A program made the translations under genes and the position numbers. Below the pieces are notes generated by a model that was not told the origin of the DNA, ran no database searches, and worked only from the letters and a program-made list of their open reading frames with translations. DNA of 47,204 nucleotides from an uncultured Bacteroides sp. (lineage in GTDB: Bacteria > Bacteroidota > Bacteroidia > Bacteroidales > Bacteroidaceae), in NCBI GenBank assembly GCA_949285075.1, contig CASDXF010000021.1, forward strand, positions 1-47,204, in the 5' to 3' direction. Below, in pieces: positions 1-8,354 of this stretch. The stretch's first letter is position 1; the number at the start of each line of letters is the position of its first letter.

Positions 1-1416
1 TCGATAGCCTACCTCTCCCGGCAATTCAACGAGCTCGTCAGCTATGACCTCGACCGGATAAGGGATGCGGAGAAGTTGCCCATGCCCGACGAGTTCAGGG
101 CTTCCATGCGCTCCACCACGGAGCGTTGGGACAAGGCGGTAGACTCACTGGCCCGCGCCTGCCCCGAGGCGAGGAAGGCCATCCACCTGATGGGCAACAA
201 GGTAGCCTTGCAGAAGGGCAGAATCATGCTGACTTACCTCTACCGTAAAGGCTTGGAAAGGACTATGGACGATAAGGAAAGGGCGAAAGTCAAATCGGCG
301 CTAAGGGACGAGGAGAACTTTGACCTCTTCAGGAAAATGCCGCTCGACGACGAGGCGGCCTTAGTAGAGTACAGGCTGAACGACATCATCGAGCCGATTG
401 AGGACGTGGCGAATATATACGGGTACACATACCACGATTCTATGCCGGACACCATCATATACAACTATCCCGAAGTATCCTTCCCCGACTTCCTCGTGGC
501 GGAGGGAGTCACGCTGACCGCGGAGGAAGAGACGCTACGGCAGGAGTTGGACAAGAGGGCCGGAACCTCGGACACCATCGTCGGAGGATTTAAGGACGAG
601 AACATGCCGGAAGAGGTAAAAAGGTACACCACGGGACTGGGAACGCTGGAAAGCAAGCATCTCGAAGCGTTCGTGAAGTACATGGACAAGTACGGCTATT
701 ACATCTCCTATACGGAAGAGGGGGAAAGGCAGCTCCGGTTCAACATGGCTAAAGAGACTCTGCAAGACCAAGACTCCACAATGAGGGCGCTATACGGCTC
801 GTCCGACCCGCTGCTTTGGCAAATCCAAAAGCTGCGGCGCGATGACTTTTATATCGGATATATGGAATCGCCGAAGTACGCCCGGCAGCTCACCGACCTG
901 CTGATAGCCAGTCTAAGCGACCCCACCGCCCGCGAAACGGCGGAGAGCTTCTACGACAAGGCTTACCCGAAGGCGGCTCCGGGCACCTATCGCCTGCCCG
1001 AAGGGAAGGCCACCGAGGTGTTCCGCAACCTCGTCGGCAAGTACAAGGGCAAGGTGGTGTTCGTCGACTTCTGGGCCACGTGGTGCGGCCCGTGCCGCAA
1101 GGGAATCGAAAGCACGGCCGATCTGCGGCGGAAGTACAGGAACCACCCCGAGTTCCAGTTCGTCTACGTCACGGCGCAGGACGAGTCGCCCGAGAAGGAT
1201 TACAACGCTTACGTGGAGAAGCACCTCAAGGGCGAGGAGTGCTACCGCGTCCCGGCCACGGACTACCACTACCTGCGCCAACTGTTCCGCTTCAACGGCA
1301 TCCCCCACTACGTACTGATGGAGAAGGACGGTAGCATATCCGAGGCGGACATCAACGCCCACAACATCGGCGAGTATCTGGAGCGACGCTTCGGAAACGC
1401 CTTCGCAAACGATTAA
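1..1416 (+). CDS. TlpA-like thioredoxin-fold protein, 5' end outside window
   Basis: The reading frame is open from base 1, so the gene is cut by the window edge; the TTG at 76 and later ATGs are not its start. The C-terminal ~140 residues form a TlpA/ResA-like thioredoxin domain with FWATWCGPC (WCGPC at 1081-1095) and the cis-proline segment GIPHY. The part before it is helical and aligns with the middle of the next gene (for example SIAYLSRQFNEL here against SLAYLNQTLGNE there). By family it is probably a periplasmic or surface disulfide oxidoreductase; the substrate is unknown. It ends 21 nt before its paralogue, so the two are probably co-transcribed. The fold is certain, the physiological role is not. 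Confidence 0.85.
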   Translation, partial: SIAYLSRQFNELVSYDLDRIRDAEKLPMPDEFRASMRSTTERWDKAVDSLARACPEARKAIHLMGNKVALQKGRIMLTYLYRKGLERTMDDKERAKVKSALRDEENFDLFRKMPLDDEAALVEYRLNDIIEPIEDVANIYGYTYHDSMPDTIIYNYPEVSFPDFLVAEGVTLTAEEETLRQELDKRAGTSDTIVGGFKDENMPEEVKRYTTGLGTLESKHLEAFVKYMDKYGYYISYTEEGERQLRFNMAKETLQDQDSTMRALYGSSDPLLWQIQKLRRDDFYIGYMESPKYARQLTDLLIASLSDPTARETAESFYDKAYPKAAPGTYRLPEGKATEVFRNLVGKYKGKVVFVDFWATWCGPCRKGIESTADLRRKYRNHPEFQFVYVTAQDESPEKDYNAYVEKHLKGEECYRVPATDYHYLRQLFRFNGIPHYVLMEKDGSISEADINAHNIGEYLERRFGNAFAND

Positions 1417-1437
1417 TCACTTAAAGCATATATCATC

Positions 1438-3882
1438 ATGAGAAAGTATCTATTCATCTGCCTGTTGGCCCTGCTGACGAGCGTCGCGTCCGCTCAGGTA
1501 GTGGACAATCCCTCGTTCGAGGCGAGGGCGAGCAGCATCTACAACATTACCCGCATCGAAAGAACTCCCGAGGAAACCCGCCTCAACGTGCACGTCGTCT
1601 TCCGCCCGCACTGGTGGGTCAGCGTCAGCGGAGACGAGTGCCTGCGGGACCCGGCCACGGGCAAGGTCTATAAGCTCGTCAGAGCCGAGGGCATCGAACT
1701 AAAGAAAGAAACCTATACGCCCAACTCGGGACAACTGGACTTCACGCTCGTGTTCGAGCCGCTGCCCGACGGGGTCGAGAAGGTAGATTACTTCGGCGCA
1801 CCCAATGAGCCCGCAAGCGCTATCTTCGGCCTCTCATTGACCGCCGACAAGAAGAGCGAGGACACGTTGGAAAAGGTCAGAGGCAACTGGTTCGGCCCGG
1901 ACGGTGAATGGGCGTACGGGGTGTACGACTCCGTGACCGTCATGAACAACCGGATATACAGCAACCTCAGCGTCCGTAAGAAGGGAAAGCGGGTGGAGCT
2001 GACCCTAAAGGAAAAAGGCGGGAACGAAACGACACGCCTGCTGCTGACCCCGCGGAAGGACGGCGGTTGCCGGATAGAGGAGGATGGGAAAGAGGAGCGG
2101 GAATGCGTCCGCCGGAGCGAGGGCGTGAGGACGGTGAAGGCCGACGACGGCTATCAGCAGTTTTTCCGCACGGACACCGCCTGCCTGCAAGGGTACTTGG
2201 ACGGATACGACCCGCGTTTTGACCTCAAAAGCGGCCTCATCTATTTAGAGAACGCGCTCACGAGAGAAGACTACCCCACCGTGGTGGAGTTCGACACGGA
2301 CGGCAGCTTCCGTTGCAAGTTCGTCATCTACCATCCCGTCTGTCAGGCCTTCACGTTCCGCAACCTGTGGATTCCGTTCTACATCGAGCCGGGACAGACG
2401 CTGACCATGTACATCGACTGGGAGGAAGTGTTGCGATACGACCGCATGAGAGGCCTGCTGCCGAATATTTCAGACATAGAGTACATGGGCCCGTCGGCCT
2501 CCCTCGCCTACCTGAACCAGACGCTCGGCAACGAGTTCAGATACGACTACAACTGGATGAGCAAGCTGCGAAATGAGCAGACTCCGGCGCAGTTCAAGGA
2601 GACCGTCAAGCCGATGTTCGCCCAGTGGGAACAGGTGGCCGACTCGCTCCGCCAAGCCTACCAAGCGTCGGGCAAGGCCCAGAAGCTGATTGGAAACAGG
2701 CTATACGTACAGCAAGGCACGCTCATGTTCGACTTCCTGCTAGACAGGGATTACCTCGCGCGGACGGATACCGCTAATCAGGCGTTGAAGGCCAGAGAGG
2801 ACGACTCGTACTACGACTTCCTGCGGCAGCCGTCAACTGACGACGAGACCTTGTTGGCCGACAACAACGGTGATGTTTTCATCAACCGCTTCGAGTTTAT
2901 GGACCCGTTCCAAAGGATATTCACCGACGCGGAAGGAAACGCCGCAATCTACTCTTACAGAATCCCCCGAAAACCTCTCTTGTCCTTCCTGAAAGAAAAG
3001 GGAGTGAAGCTTAGCCCGGAAGCGGACTCGCTGCGGAGGATAGACGAGAAGATGGCGGGGAAAATAATGCGGCTGAGCTTGAAGGAAGCGGAGAAGCGGA
3101 CGGAGATACAGAGCCAACTCAAAAAAGAGGCGGAAAGCCTAATGGCCGAATATAGGGAAACGTACTCCGAACCGGAAGCCACGGACGAGGAACAGATAGA
3201 GGCATACATGGCCGAAGAAGAGGAGACCATGCGGAGAAAGGACGAGCTTGTAGAGCGGCTGTCAGGCGTGTCCAACCCGTTTATATGGCAGGTGGCTAAG
3301 ACGCGCGAGCTCAAGAGCACGCTCGACTTCAAAGAATCAAGGAAATTCGGCAAGCGATACGCGGAGTTTATCCGGAAGCGGCTCACCCATCCCGAGCTGA
3401 CGGCGGAAACCGAACGCATACTCGCGAAAGCCTATCCCGCCACGGAAGCGGACAGCACCTACCGCCTGCCCGAAGGAAAGGCTACGGACATCTTCCGGGG
3501 CATCATCGACAAGTACAAGGGCAAAGTGGTGTTCGTCGACTTCTGGGCCACGACGTGCGGACCGTGTCGTTCGGGCATTGAACATACGGCCGAACTGCGG
3601 CGGAAGTACAAGAACCACCCCGAGTTCCAGTTCGTCTACATCACCAGTGAGGAGGAGTCGCCCGAGAAGGCCTACAACGAATACGTGGAGAAGCACCTCA
3701 AGGGCGAGGAATGCTACCGCATTCCGGCCACGGACTACCACTATCTGCGCCAACTGTTCCGCTTCAACGGCATCCCCCACTACGAGCTGATAGAGAAGGA
3801 CGGCAGCGTCTCGAAGGAGAACATAAACACTTACGAGCTCGAACAGTACCTGAAGCGACGCTTCGGCGACGAGAATAAATAG
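1438..3882 (+). CDS. TlpA-like thioredoxin-fold protein with atypical TCGPC site
   Basis: 814 residues with a clear signal peptide (MRKYLFICLLALLTSVASAQ), so exported. Residues ~20-330 are beta-rich and of unknown family, ~350-660 are helical and charged, and ~670-814 are a thioredoxin domain. The active site reads FWATTCGPC (C707, C710), with Thr where the usual Trp stands; Trp is kept in the upstream paralogue. The last ~120 residues are nearly identical to the upstream gene at protein and DNA level, while the middle has drifted, which suggests recent gene conversion or strong constraint. A thiol-disulfide reductase of the periplasm or outer membrane is the likely class; the target is not visible. 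Confidence 0.85.
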   Translation: MRKYLFICLLALLTSVASAQVVDNPSFEARASSIYNITRIERTPEETRLNVHVVFRPHWWVSVSGDECLRDPATGKVYKLVRAEGIELKKETYTPNSGQLDFTLVFEPLPDGVEKVDYFGAPNEPASAIFGLSLTADKKSEDTLEKVRGNWFGPDGEWAYGVYDSVTVMNNRIYSNLSVRKKGKRVELTLKEKGGNETTRLLLTPRKDGGCRIEEDGKEERECVRRSEGVRTVKADDGYQQFFRTDTACLQGYLDGYDPRFDLKSGLIYLENALTREDYPTVVEFDTDGSFRCKFVIYHPVCQAFTFRNLWIPFYIEPGQTLTMYIDWEEVLRYDRMRGLLPNISDIEYMGPSASLAYLNQTLGNEFRYDYNWMSKLRNEQTPAQFKETVKPMFAQWEQVADSLRQAYQASGKAQKLIGNRLYVQQGTLMFDFLLDRDYLARTDTANQALKAREDDSYYDFLRQPSTDDETLLADNNGDVFINRFEFMDPFQRIFTDAEGNAAIYSYRIPRKPLLSFLKEKGVKLSPEADSLRRIDEKMAGKIMRLSLKEAEKRTEIQSQLKKEAESLMAEYRETYSEPEATDEEQIEAYMAEEEETMRRKDELVERLSGVSNPFIWQVAKTRELKSTLDFKESRKFGKRYAEFIRKRLTHPELTAETERILAKAYPATEADSTYRLPEGKATDIFRGIIDKYKGKVVFVDFWATTCGPCRSGIEHTAELRRKYKNHPEFQFVYITSEEESPEKAYNEYVEKHLKGEECYRIPATDYHYLRQLFRFNGIPHYELIEKDGSVSKENINTYELEQYLKRRFGDENK

Positions 3883-3951
3883 CGCAGGTCAACGCCGTTT
3901 GCCCCGGAGCCGGACAGCGACAAACCGACCTTATTATCAGCACCTTACATA

Positions 3952-4018
3952 CCGATTGAGAAACAGCCCTATTTCTCGCGAGCCGTAGGGCTGTCTCTCG
4001 CGAGCCGCAGGGCGAGCT
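3952..4018. repeat. 22-bp-period intergenic repeat, copy 1
   Basis: Units begin at 3952, 3974 and 3996, exactly 22 bp apart. Each has an 8-bp core (CTCGCGAG in the second and third units, CGATTGAG in the first) followed by a 14-bp linker: AAACAGCCCTATTT, then CCGTAGGGCTGTCT, then a variant running into GAGCTGAC. Neighbouring linkers are in opposite orientation, so they can pair into a hairpin. Flanks shared with copy 2 are TTATTATCA at ~3932, GACAAACGGAGAAGG after the array and GACAGGCTCTAA at ~4129. This is the main content of the 546-nt gap 3883-4428; the rest holds a hairpin at 4249-4293 and no gene I can support. Confidence 0.85.
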
Positions 4019-4248
4019 GACAAACGGAGAAGGACTGGCGCCAGTCTTCCCCGCCACGGAAGCGGGAAGAACGTGCCCGGAAAGAGACTCAAAAGAGACC
4101 TGACAAAATTGCTTAAACGCAAAATGTATGACAGGCTCTAAGAAGCTGAAATCGCCCAAAGCGCACACGAAAACGGATAACGTCAAGCTAAGAAAAACTT
4201 TTTGTAGAAATTCAAAACAGCTTCTAAATAAAGAAATCCTAAAAAGTA

Positions 4249-4293
4249 GGCGCGAAGGCGGAAGCAAGACGATGTTTTCCGTACCTTCGCGCC
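4249..4293 (+). promoter_or_regulatory. Inverted repeat with TACCTTCG box upstream of corA
   Basis: GGCGCGAAGG at 4249-4258 is perfectly inverted at 4284-4293, with a 25-nt loop. The right arm overlaps TACCTTCG (4282-4289), one base from the Bacteroidota -7 consensus TAnnTTTG. No convincing -33 box is seen, so this is a weak corA promoter candidate 140 nt before its start. Confidence 0.35.
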
Positions 4294-4415
4294 GACTTAA
4301 AACCATTTATCCAAGTAGAATATGGACGATTCCAACCCGCGAACGTGTAACATCAGTATGAACTAAAGCGGACGGAAGCCCCAAAGCATCGAGGCCTCCG
4401 CTCGCGCTAAACGAC

Positions 4416-4421
4416 AGGAGG
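4416..4421 (+). promoter_or_regulatory. Strong Shine-Dalgarno before corA
   Basis: AGGAGG lies 7 nt before the ATG at 4429. This is unusual because the other genes here lack such sites, as is normal in Bacteroidota. It fixes the corA start. Confidence 0.6.
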
Positions 4422-4428
4422 CAATGAG

Positions 4429-5358
4429 ATGAGAAAGTATCTTTATTGTGAAGCCGGATTTGTGGAGAAACCGCAATGGCTCCCCAACTGCTGGGTCAAC
4501 GTAGTGTGCCCGGACAACAACGATTTCGATTTCCTTACCCAAACGCTGAAAGTCCCCGAGTCTTTCCTGACCGACATCGCCGACACGGACGAGCGTCCCC
4601 GTACCGACACGGAGGGAAACTGGCTGCTCACCATTCTGCGCATACCCGTACAGAACAGGTCGGCGGACAGTCTGCCGTTCAGCACCGTGCCCATCGGCAT
4701 CATCACCAACGACGAGATTATCGTATCCGTATGCTATCACGACACCGACCTGCTGCCCGACTTCATCGAGCACACCCGGCGGAAAGGCATCGAGGTGCGC
4801 AACAAGCTCGACCTTATCCTGCGCATCATCTACTCGTCGGCCGTATGGTTCCTGAAGTATCTGAAGCAAATCAACCTCGACATTACCGCCGCCGAGAAAG
4901 AACTGGAGAAGAGCATACGCAACGAAGACCTCCTCCGGCTGATGCGGCTCCAGAAGACACTGGTCTACTTCAACACTTCCATCCGCGGAAACGAGGTGAT
5001 GATAGAGAAGTTGCAGGCCATCTTCCAGAGCAGCGGCTACCTGAACAGGGAACTGGTAGAGGACGTCATCATCGAGCAGAAACAGGCGCTCAGCACGGTC
5101 AACATCTACAGCGACATCCTGACCGGGACGATGGACGCCTTCGCCTCCATCATCTCCAACAACGAGAACGCCATCATGAAGCGCATGACCAGTCTCTCCA
5201 TCGCCCTGATGATTCCCACGCTGATAGCCAGTTTCTACGGCATGAACGTAGACATCCATCTGGAAGACACGCCCCACGCCTTCGCGCTGATTATTGTCGC
5301 CTCCGCCGCGCTCACGGCGCTGGCGTTCATCGTCTTCCGGAAAATCAAGTGGTTCTGA
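4429..5358 (+). CDS. corA: CorA-family divalent metal ion transporter
   Basis: 309 residues, close to the usual CorA length. The N-terminal ~240 residues are the cytoplasmic funnel with long helices (EKELEKSIRNEDLLRL and neighbours). Two C-terminal membrane helices follow, with the signature YGMN at the end of the first (GMN at 271-273) and a basic tail KIKWF. The family forms homopentameric inner-membrane channels for Mg2+ and sometimes Co2+, Ni2+ or Zn2+; the ion cannot be read from the sequence. The start is supported by AGGAGG 7 nt upstream. It is a single-gene unit ended by a hairpin at 5477. Confidence 0.92.
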   Translation: MRKYLYCEAGFVEKPQWLPNCWVNVVCPDNNDFDFLTQTLKVPESFLTDIADTDERPRTDTEGNWLLTILRIPVQNRSADSLPFSTVPIGIITNDEIIVSVCYHDTDLLPDFIEHTRRKGIEVRNKLDLILRIIYSSAVWFLKYLKQINLDITAAEKELEKSIRNEDLLRLMRLQKTLVYFNTSIRGNEVMIEKLQAIFQSSGYLNRELVEDVIIEQKQALSTVNIYSDILTGTMDAFASIISNNENAIMKRMTSLSIALMIPTLIASFYGMNVDIHLEDTPHAFALIIVASAALTALAFIVFRKIKWF

Positions 5359-5476
5359 TTCCGACCGGTTAATGTACACCAATCGCACGGCCGATGTACA
5401 ACGGTCAGGGCACTGTTGTACAAGAAAAAAGAGCCCGTCACCCGCTGAACGGGGAAATCCAAACGAGAACAATAAA

Positions 5477-5532
5477 GCGGCCTACCGTCAAGCCCTAGCT
5501 CAGGGCTAGTAACGATAGGCCGCCACGTTTTT
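5477..5532 (+). terminator. Rho-independent terminator after corA
   Basis: GCGGCCTACCGT (5477-5488) pairs with ACGATAGGCCGC (5512-5523) with one mismatch, and an inner stem AGCCCT/AGGGCT lies inside it. A T-run follows at 5528-5532. Placed between convergent genes, it may also stop the minus-strand barrel gene, where the T-stretch is weaker. Confidence 0.8.
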
Positions 5533-5608
5533 CCTCAATAGAGAACTATATTAAAACAGAGAATGTTTAGAGTCTTAGAGAGAAATATTTTATTATCAAT
5601 AAAAGCCG

Positions 5609-7132
5609 TTAGATTTTCTTTCCGCCCAACGGAATGGAAATGCCCAAGAACCCGTTCACTGACTTGGAGTTCTTACCCAAGAACATGTAGTCGGTTCCGA
5701 TGAACAGCGCGCCAAGCTTCACGCCAAGACCGAATGACTTGCCCGCAGACTGGAGGGCCGAGTAGCTCAACGCCAAGTTGAACCAACTCTTCGGACGATA
5801 GTTGGCCGAGAAGGTCAACTCGGTAAGCGCCTTAGGCTGCACGAAACGTGTAGTAGACAGCACGCCCACCGCCAACGTGTTGTTGAAGAAGCCATATTCA
5901 GCTCCCACCACGATGGTAGACGCCAAACGCGACTTGCGCGACTCGCTCGCGTTCTCGTCCTTGCGCAGTTCCAACATCTCATAGTCCAATACATCTCCAC
6001 CCGTTACACGGTCCATATATTGATTAGCGTCATTGTTCAGGGCGTTCGCCGCATCAATTACCGAATTCGGCTTACTTACGTCAATCATGTTAGCGTAAGT
6101 GCTTCCCTGAATGTCGATGCCCGTAGAATTGGCCGTAGCCACTTGCGTAGCGCTCTTCTTCCAAGAGAGGAAACCCAAGTCGAGCACGGAAGCGGAAACC
6201 GTCAGGTTGTCCCATATCTTATAAGAAGCTCCCAAGTCGAAGCCTAATCCCCATCCGGCGATGCCTAAGTCGCCCGCTTCAAACTCGAAGTCGTCGATGT
6301 AGCGGTTGCCGTTATCACCCTCACTTTCTACAAGGTTCAGGCCCTTGAACGAGCTTTTCAGTTCCGCGCCGACAACCAAGTTCGCGTGATAGTTGTTAAT
6401 CTCATTCCTCAAAGCGCCCAAATCCGCAGTTCGCAAATAGTCCTCATCCTGCAACTGAGCTATGCGGGCGTCGCTCGGCAAGTTAGCGCTCATCGCAATG
6501 TTGTTCAGCTTCAGTTCCAAGTTGCCGATACCCAACAGGGCCTTTACTCTGGCTCCTACCGTCAATCGGTCGTTGATTTGGCGGGAGAGTCCCAACCCTA
6601 CTTCCGTATAAGCCTGAATGTTCAGCTGCTGTCCGCTGATGTCGTAAGCGCTGTTCCTCCAGTTGTCCTCAAGCGTTTCCATTTCGTTCAGGAAGGTGAA
6701 CATGTTCCGGGTAAGGTTCGCGCCGATGTCTGTACGCAATCCGACATTGAACGACCAGAAGTTATGTCCCTTGTACCATCCGGCGGAAATGATGTCCGTG
6801 CTCAGATTGACGTTCAGCTTATTGTTGTCCTTCAACCGGCCGAGGAAATCCGGATTGGTGTAGAAAGTCCCTCCGTCGTCGATAATGTCCATGATGTCTT
6901 GGTAGCCGAAAGAAGTAGAACCGACCGTAGCGTTGAACGAGCCCAAAACCGGGAAGGTGATGTATCCCTTCGTAGGCGCCAAAGCCGGATTCAATTGCTG
7001 ACGATAGTGCGTGCCTTCCATAAAATAAGAAGTCCGCAAGAACTGCGCGTTTGCATGCAGGGAGCAAACGGCCATTACAAAAAATACCCCAATTGTCCTC
7101 ATCGCAGAGGAAAACAGCTTGTTCGTTGTCAT
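5609..7132 (-). CDS. DUF5723-like outer-membrane beta-barrel protein
   Basis: 507 residues. A signal peptide ending in SLHANA is followed by QFLRTSYFMEGTHYRQQLNPALAPTKG, the opening typical of Bacteroidota DUF5723 proteins. The rest is a string of amphipathic strands rich in Gly and aromatic residues (VGLGLSRQINDRLTVGARVKALLG, LGLGFDLGASYKIWDNLTVSASVLDLGFLSW), which fits an outer-membrane barrel. A second ATG 10 codons in would give a more compact signal peptide (MRTIGVFFVMAVC). The substrate is unknown. It is monocistronic with its own -7 box at 7163-7170. Confidence 0.75.
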   Translation of the reverse strand: MTTNKLFSSAMRTIGVFFVMAVCSLHANAQFLRTSYFMEGTHYRQQLNPALAPTKGYITFPVLGSFNATVGSTSFGYQDIMDIIDDGGTFYTNPDFLGRLKDNNKLNVNLSTDIISAGWYKGHNFWSFNVGLRTDIGANLTRNMFTFLNEMETLEDNWRNSAYDISGQQLNIQAYTEVGLGLSRQINDRLTVGARVKALLGIGNLELKLNNIAMSANLPSDARIAQLQDEDYLRTADLGALRNEINNYHANLVVGAELKSSFKGLNLVESEGDNGNRYIDDFEFEAGDLGIAGWGLGFDLGASYKIWDNLTVSASVLDLGFLSWKKSATQVATANSTGIDIQGSTYANMIDVSKPNSVIDAANALNNDANQYMDRVTGGDVLDYEMLELRKDENASESRKSRLASTIVVGAEYGFFNNTLAVGVLSTTRFVQPKALTELTFSANYRPKSWFNLALSYSALQSAGKSFGLGVKLGALFIGTDYMFLGKNSKSVNGFLGISIPLGGKKI

Positions 7133-7162
7133 GATTCTATTTGTTTATTCGTAAATCCGGGG

Positions 7163-7170
7163 GCAAATAT
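7163..7170 (-). promoter_or_regulatory. Promoter -7 box for the DUF5723 gene
   Basis: On the minus strand the sequence reads TATATTTG, a full match to TAnnTTTG, 30 nt before the ATG. A TTTG lies upstream, but only about 14 nt away, closer than the usual 19-20 nt. Confidence 0.5.
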
Positions 7171-7430
7171 AAAGCAATTACATAACAAATAAAAGCATTA
7201 GGAAACATATTTTTATCATAAAACCGCTAAAAACTTGATAAGTGTCAACAATTACGGGTATTTATTGCAAAAATATGTAGAATATCTTTCTACACCATAG
7301 GACAAAGCGGCAAGCCCGTCCTTACCCCCGAATCGGTCATCAGAAAAAGCTCCGCCACTCCGTTTGACAGGAACAAACGCACGCCCTAACGCTATGCGCA
7401 CGAAGCGTCTTATTATCAACGCCTTACTAT

Positions 7431-7523
7431 CCGTTCGAGAGACAGCCCTGTTTCTCGTGAGCCGCAGCCCTATCTCTCGCGAGCCGTAGGGCTGTCTCTC
7501 ACGAGAGATAGGGCGGGCTGACA
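7431..7523. repeat. 22-bp-period intergenic repeat, copy 2
   Basis: Units start at 7431, 7453, 7475 and 7497. Cores are GTTCGAG-like, CTCGTGAG, CTCGCGAG and CTCACGAG; linkers are AGACAGCCCTGTTT, CCGCAGCCCTATCT, CCGTAGGGCTGTCT and AGATAGGGCGGGCT. Flanks match copy 1: TTATTATCA at ~7410, GACAAATGGAGAAGG after the array, and GACAGGCTCTAA running into the rnhB stop codon at 7625. With these flanks the module is about 220 bp and fills most of the 492-nt gap 7133-7624, where I see no gene. Confidence 0.88.
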
Positions 7524-7624
7524 AATGGAGAAGGCCTAACGCAAATACCCGCTCACCGTGGAAGCGGAAAGACATCCTCGATAAGGACGCTCAAAATAAA
7601 CCCGAACAAAAGGTACGACAGGCT

Positions 7625-8227
7625 CTAAAAGTCAAGGTTCAATTGTCCGTCGCCGAGCAGATTGAACGTCATCCGGTGATAAGGGGTCGTTCCCCGCTCG
7701 GCGATAGCGGCCCGGTGCTCCTTTGTCGGATAGCCTTTATTCCGGTCCCAACCGTAAAACGGATACTTTTCGTGAAGGCGATTCATATAGTCGTCCCGAT
7801 AAGTCTTCGCCAAGACGGAGGCGGCGGCTATGGAAAGGTATTTCCCGTCTCCCTTCACCACCGTGGTATGGGGCGTTCCGGGATAACCGTCGAAACGGTT
7901 GCCGTCTATCAGTAAATGCTGCGGCCGCACCTTCAGTTGGTCCACCGCCCGGCGCATGGCGAGGAAGGAAGCGCGCAGAATGTTTATCCGGTCTATCTCC
8001 TCGGGAGTGACCACCCCTACGGCCCACGCCACGGCCGCCTCGCGGATAACGTCGCGAAGCTTGTATCGCTGACGCTCGGTCAGCCGCTTCGAGTCGTTCA
8101 GCGACTCATCTCTAAAGTCTTTCGGCAAGATAACGGCGGCGGCGTAGACGGCTCCCGCCAGACAGCCTCTGCCGGCTTCATCGCATCCGGCTTCTATCAG
8201 TCCCTCGTTCAAGTACGGTAACAGCAT
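7625..8227 (-). CDS. rnhB: Ribonuclease HII
   Basis: 200 residues, the full RNase HII length. It removes RNA from RNA-DNA hybrids and single misincorporated ribonucleotides in the cytoplasm. The N-terminal motif GCDEAGRG gives the metal ligands D16 and E17; IDGNRF and [24 protein letters not shown] carry the other conserved acidic and basic residues. The start is the only ATG giving the family N-terminus. Its stop codon lies inside the conserved end of repeat copy 2. Confidence 0.95.
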   Translation of the reverse strand: MLLPYLNEGLIEAGCDEAGRGCLAGAVYAAAVILPKDFRDESLNDSKRLTERQRYKLRDVIREAAVAWAVGVVTPEEIDRINILRASFLAMRRAVDQLKVRPQHLLIDGNRFDGYPGTPHTTVVKGDGKYLSIAAASVLAKTYRDDYMNRLHEKYPFYGWDRNKGYPTKEHRAAIAERGTTPYHRMTFNLLGDGQLNLDF

Positions 8228-8292
8228 AACACTCTATTATAAACCACCGCGAAGATAAGGCTAAACCGCCGTCCGCCATCCCGCATGAGGCA

Positions 8293-8331
8293 TAAAAAGA
8301 ATGCCGGAAAGGGCTATTCCCTCTCCGGCAT
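8293..8331 (-). terminator. Terminator of hppA
   Basis: ATGCCGGA (8301-8308) pairs with TCCGGCAT (8324-8331), with an inner GGG/CCC pairing. On the minus strand the hairpin is followed by TTCTTTTTA, so it terminates hppA. Confidence 0.75.
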
Positions 8332-8354
8332 CCGCGTATTTCCTTCCGGTTCAC

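Noticed and set aside
3764-4306. Minus-strand open frame giving peptides like GSRETALRLARNRAVSQ, with look-alikes at 7252-7575 and 26774-26989
   Set aside because: The similarity comes from translating the 22-bp repeats; 22 is not a multiple of 3, frames shift between copies, and there is no start context or domain. Database proteins of this kind are probably annotation artefacts.
4128-4361. Plus-strand open frame of 77 codons before corA
   Set aside because: Very basic, begins in the repeat tail, crosses the hairpin at 4249-4293 and has no family features.
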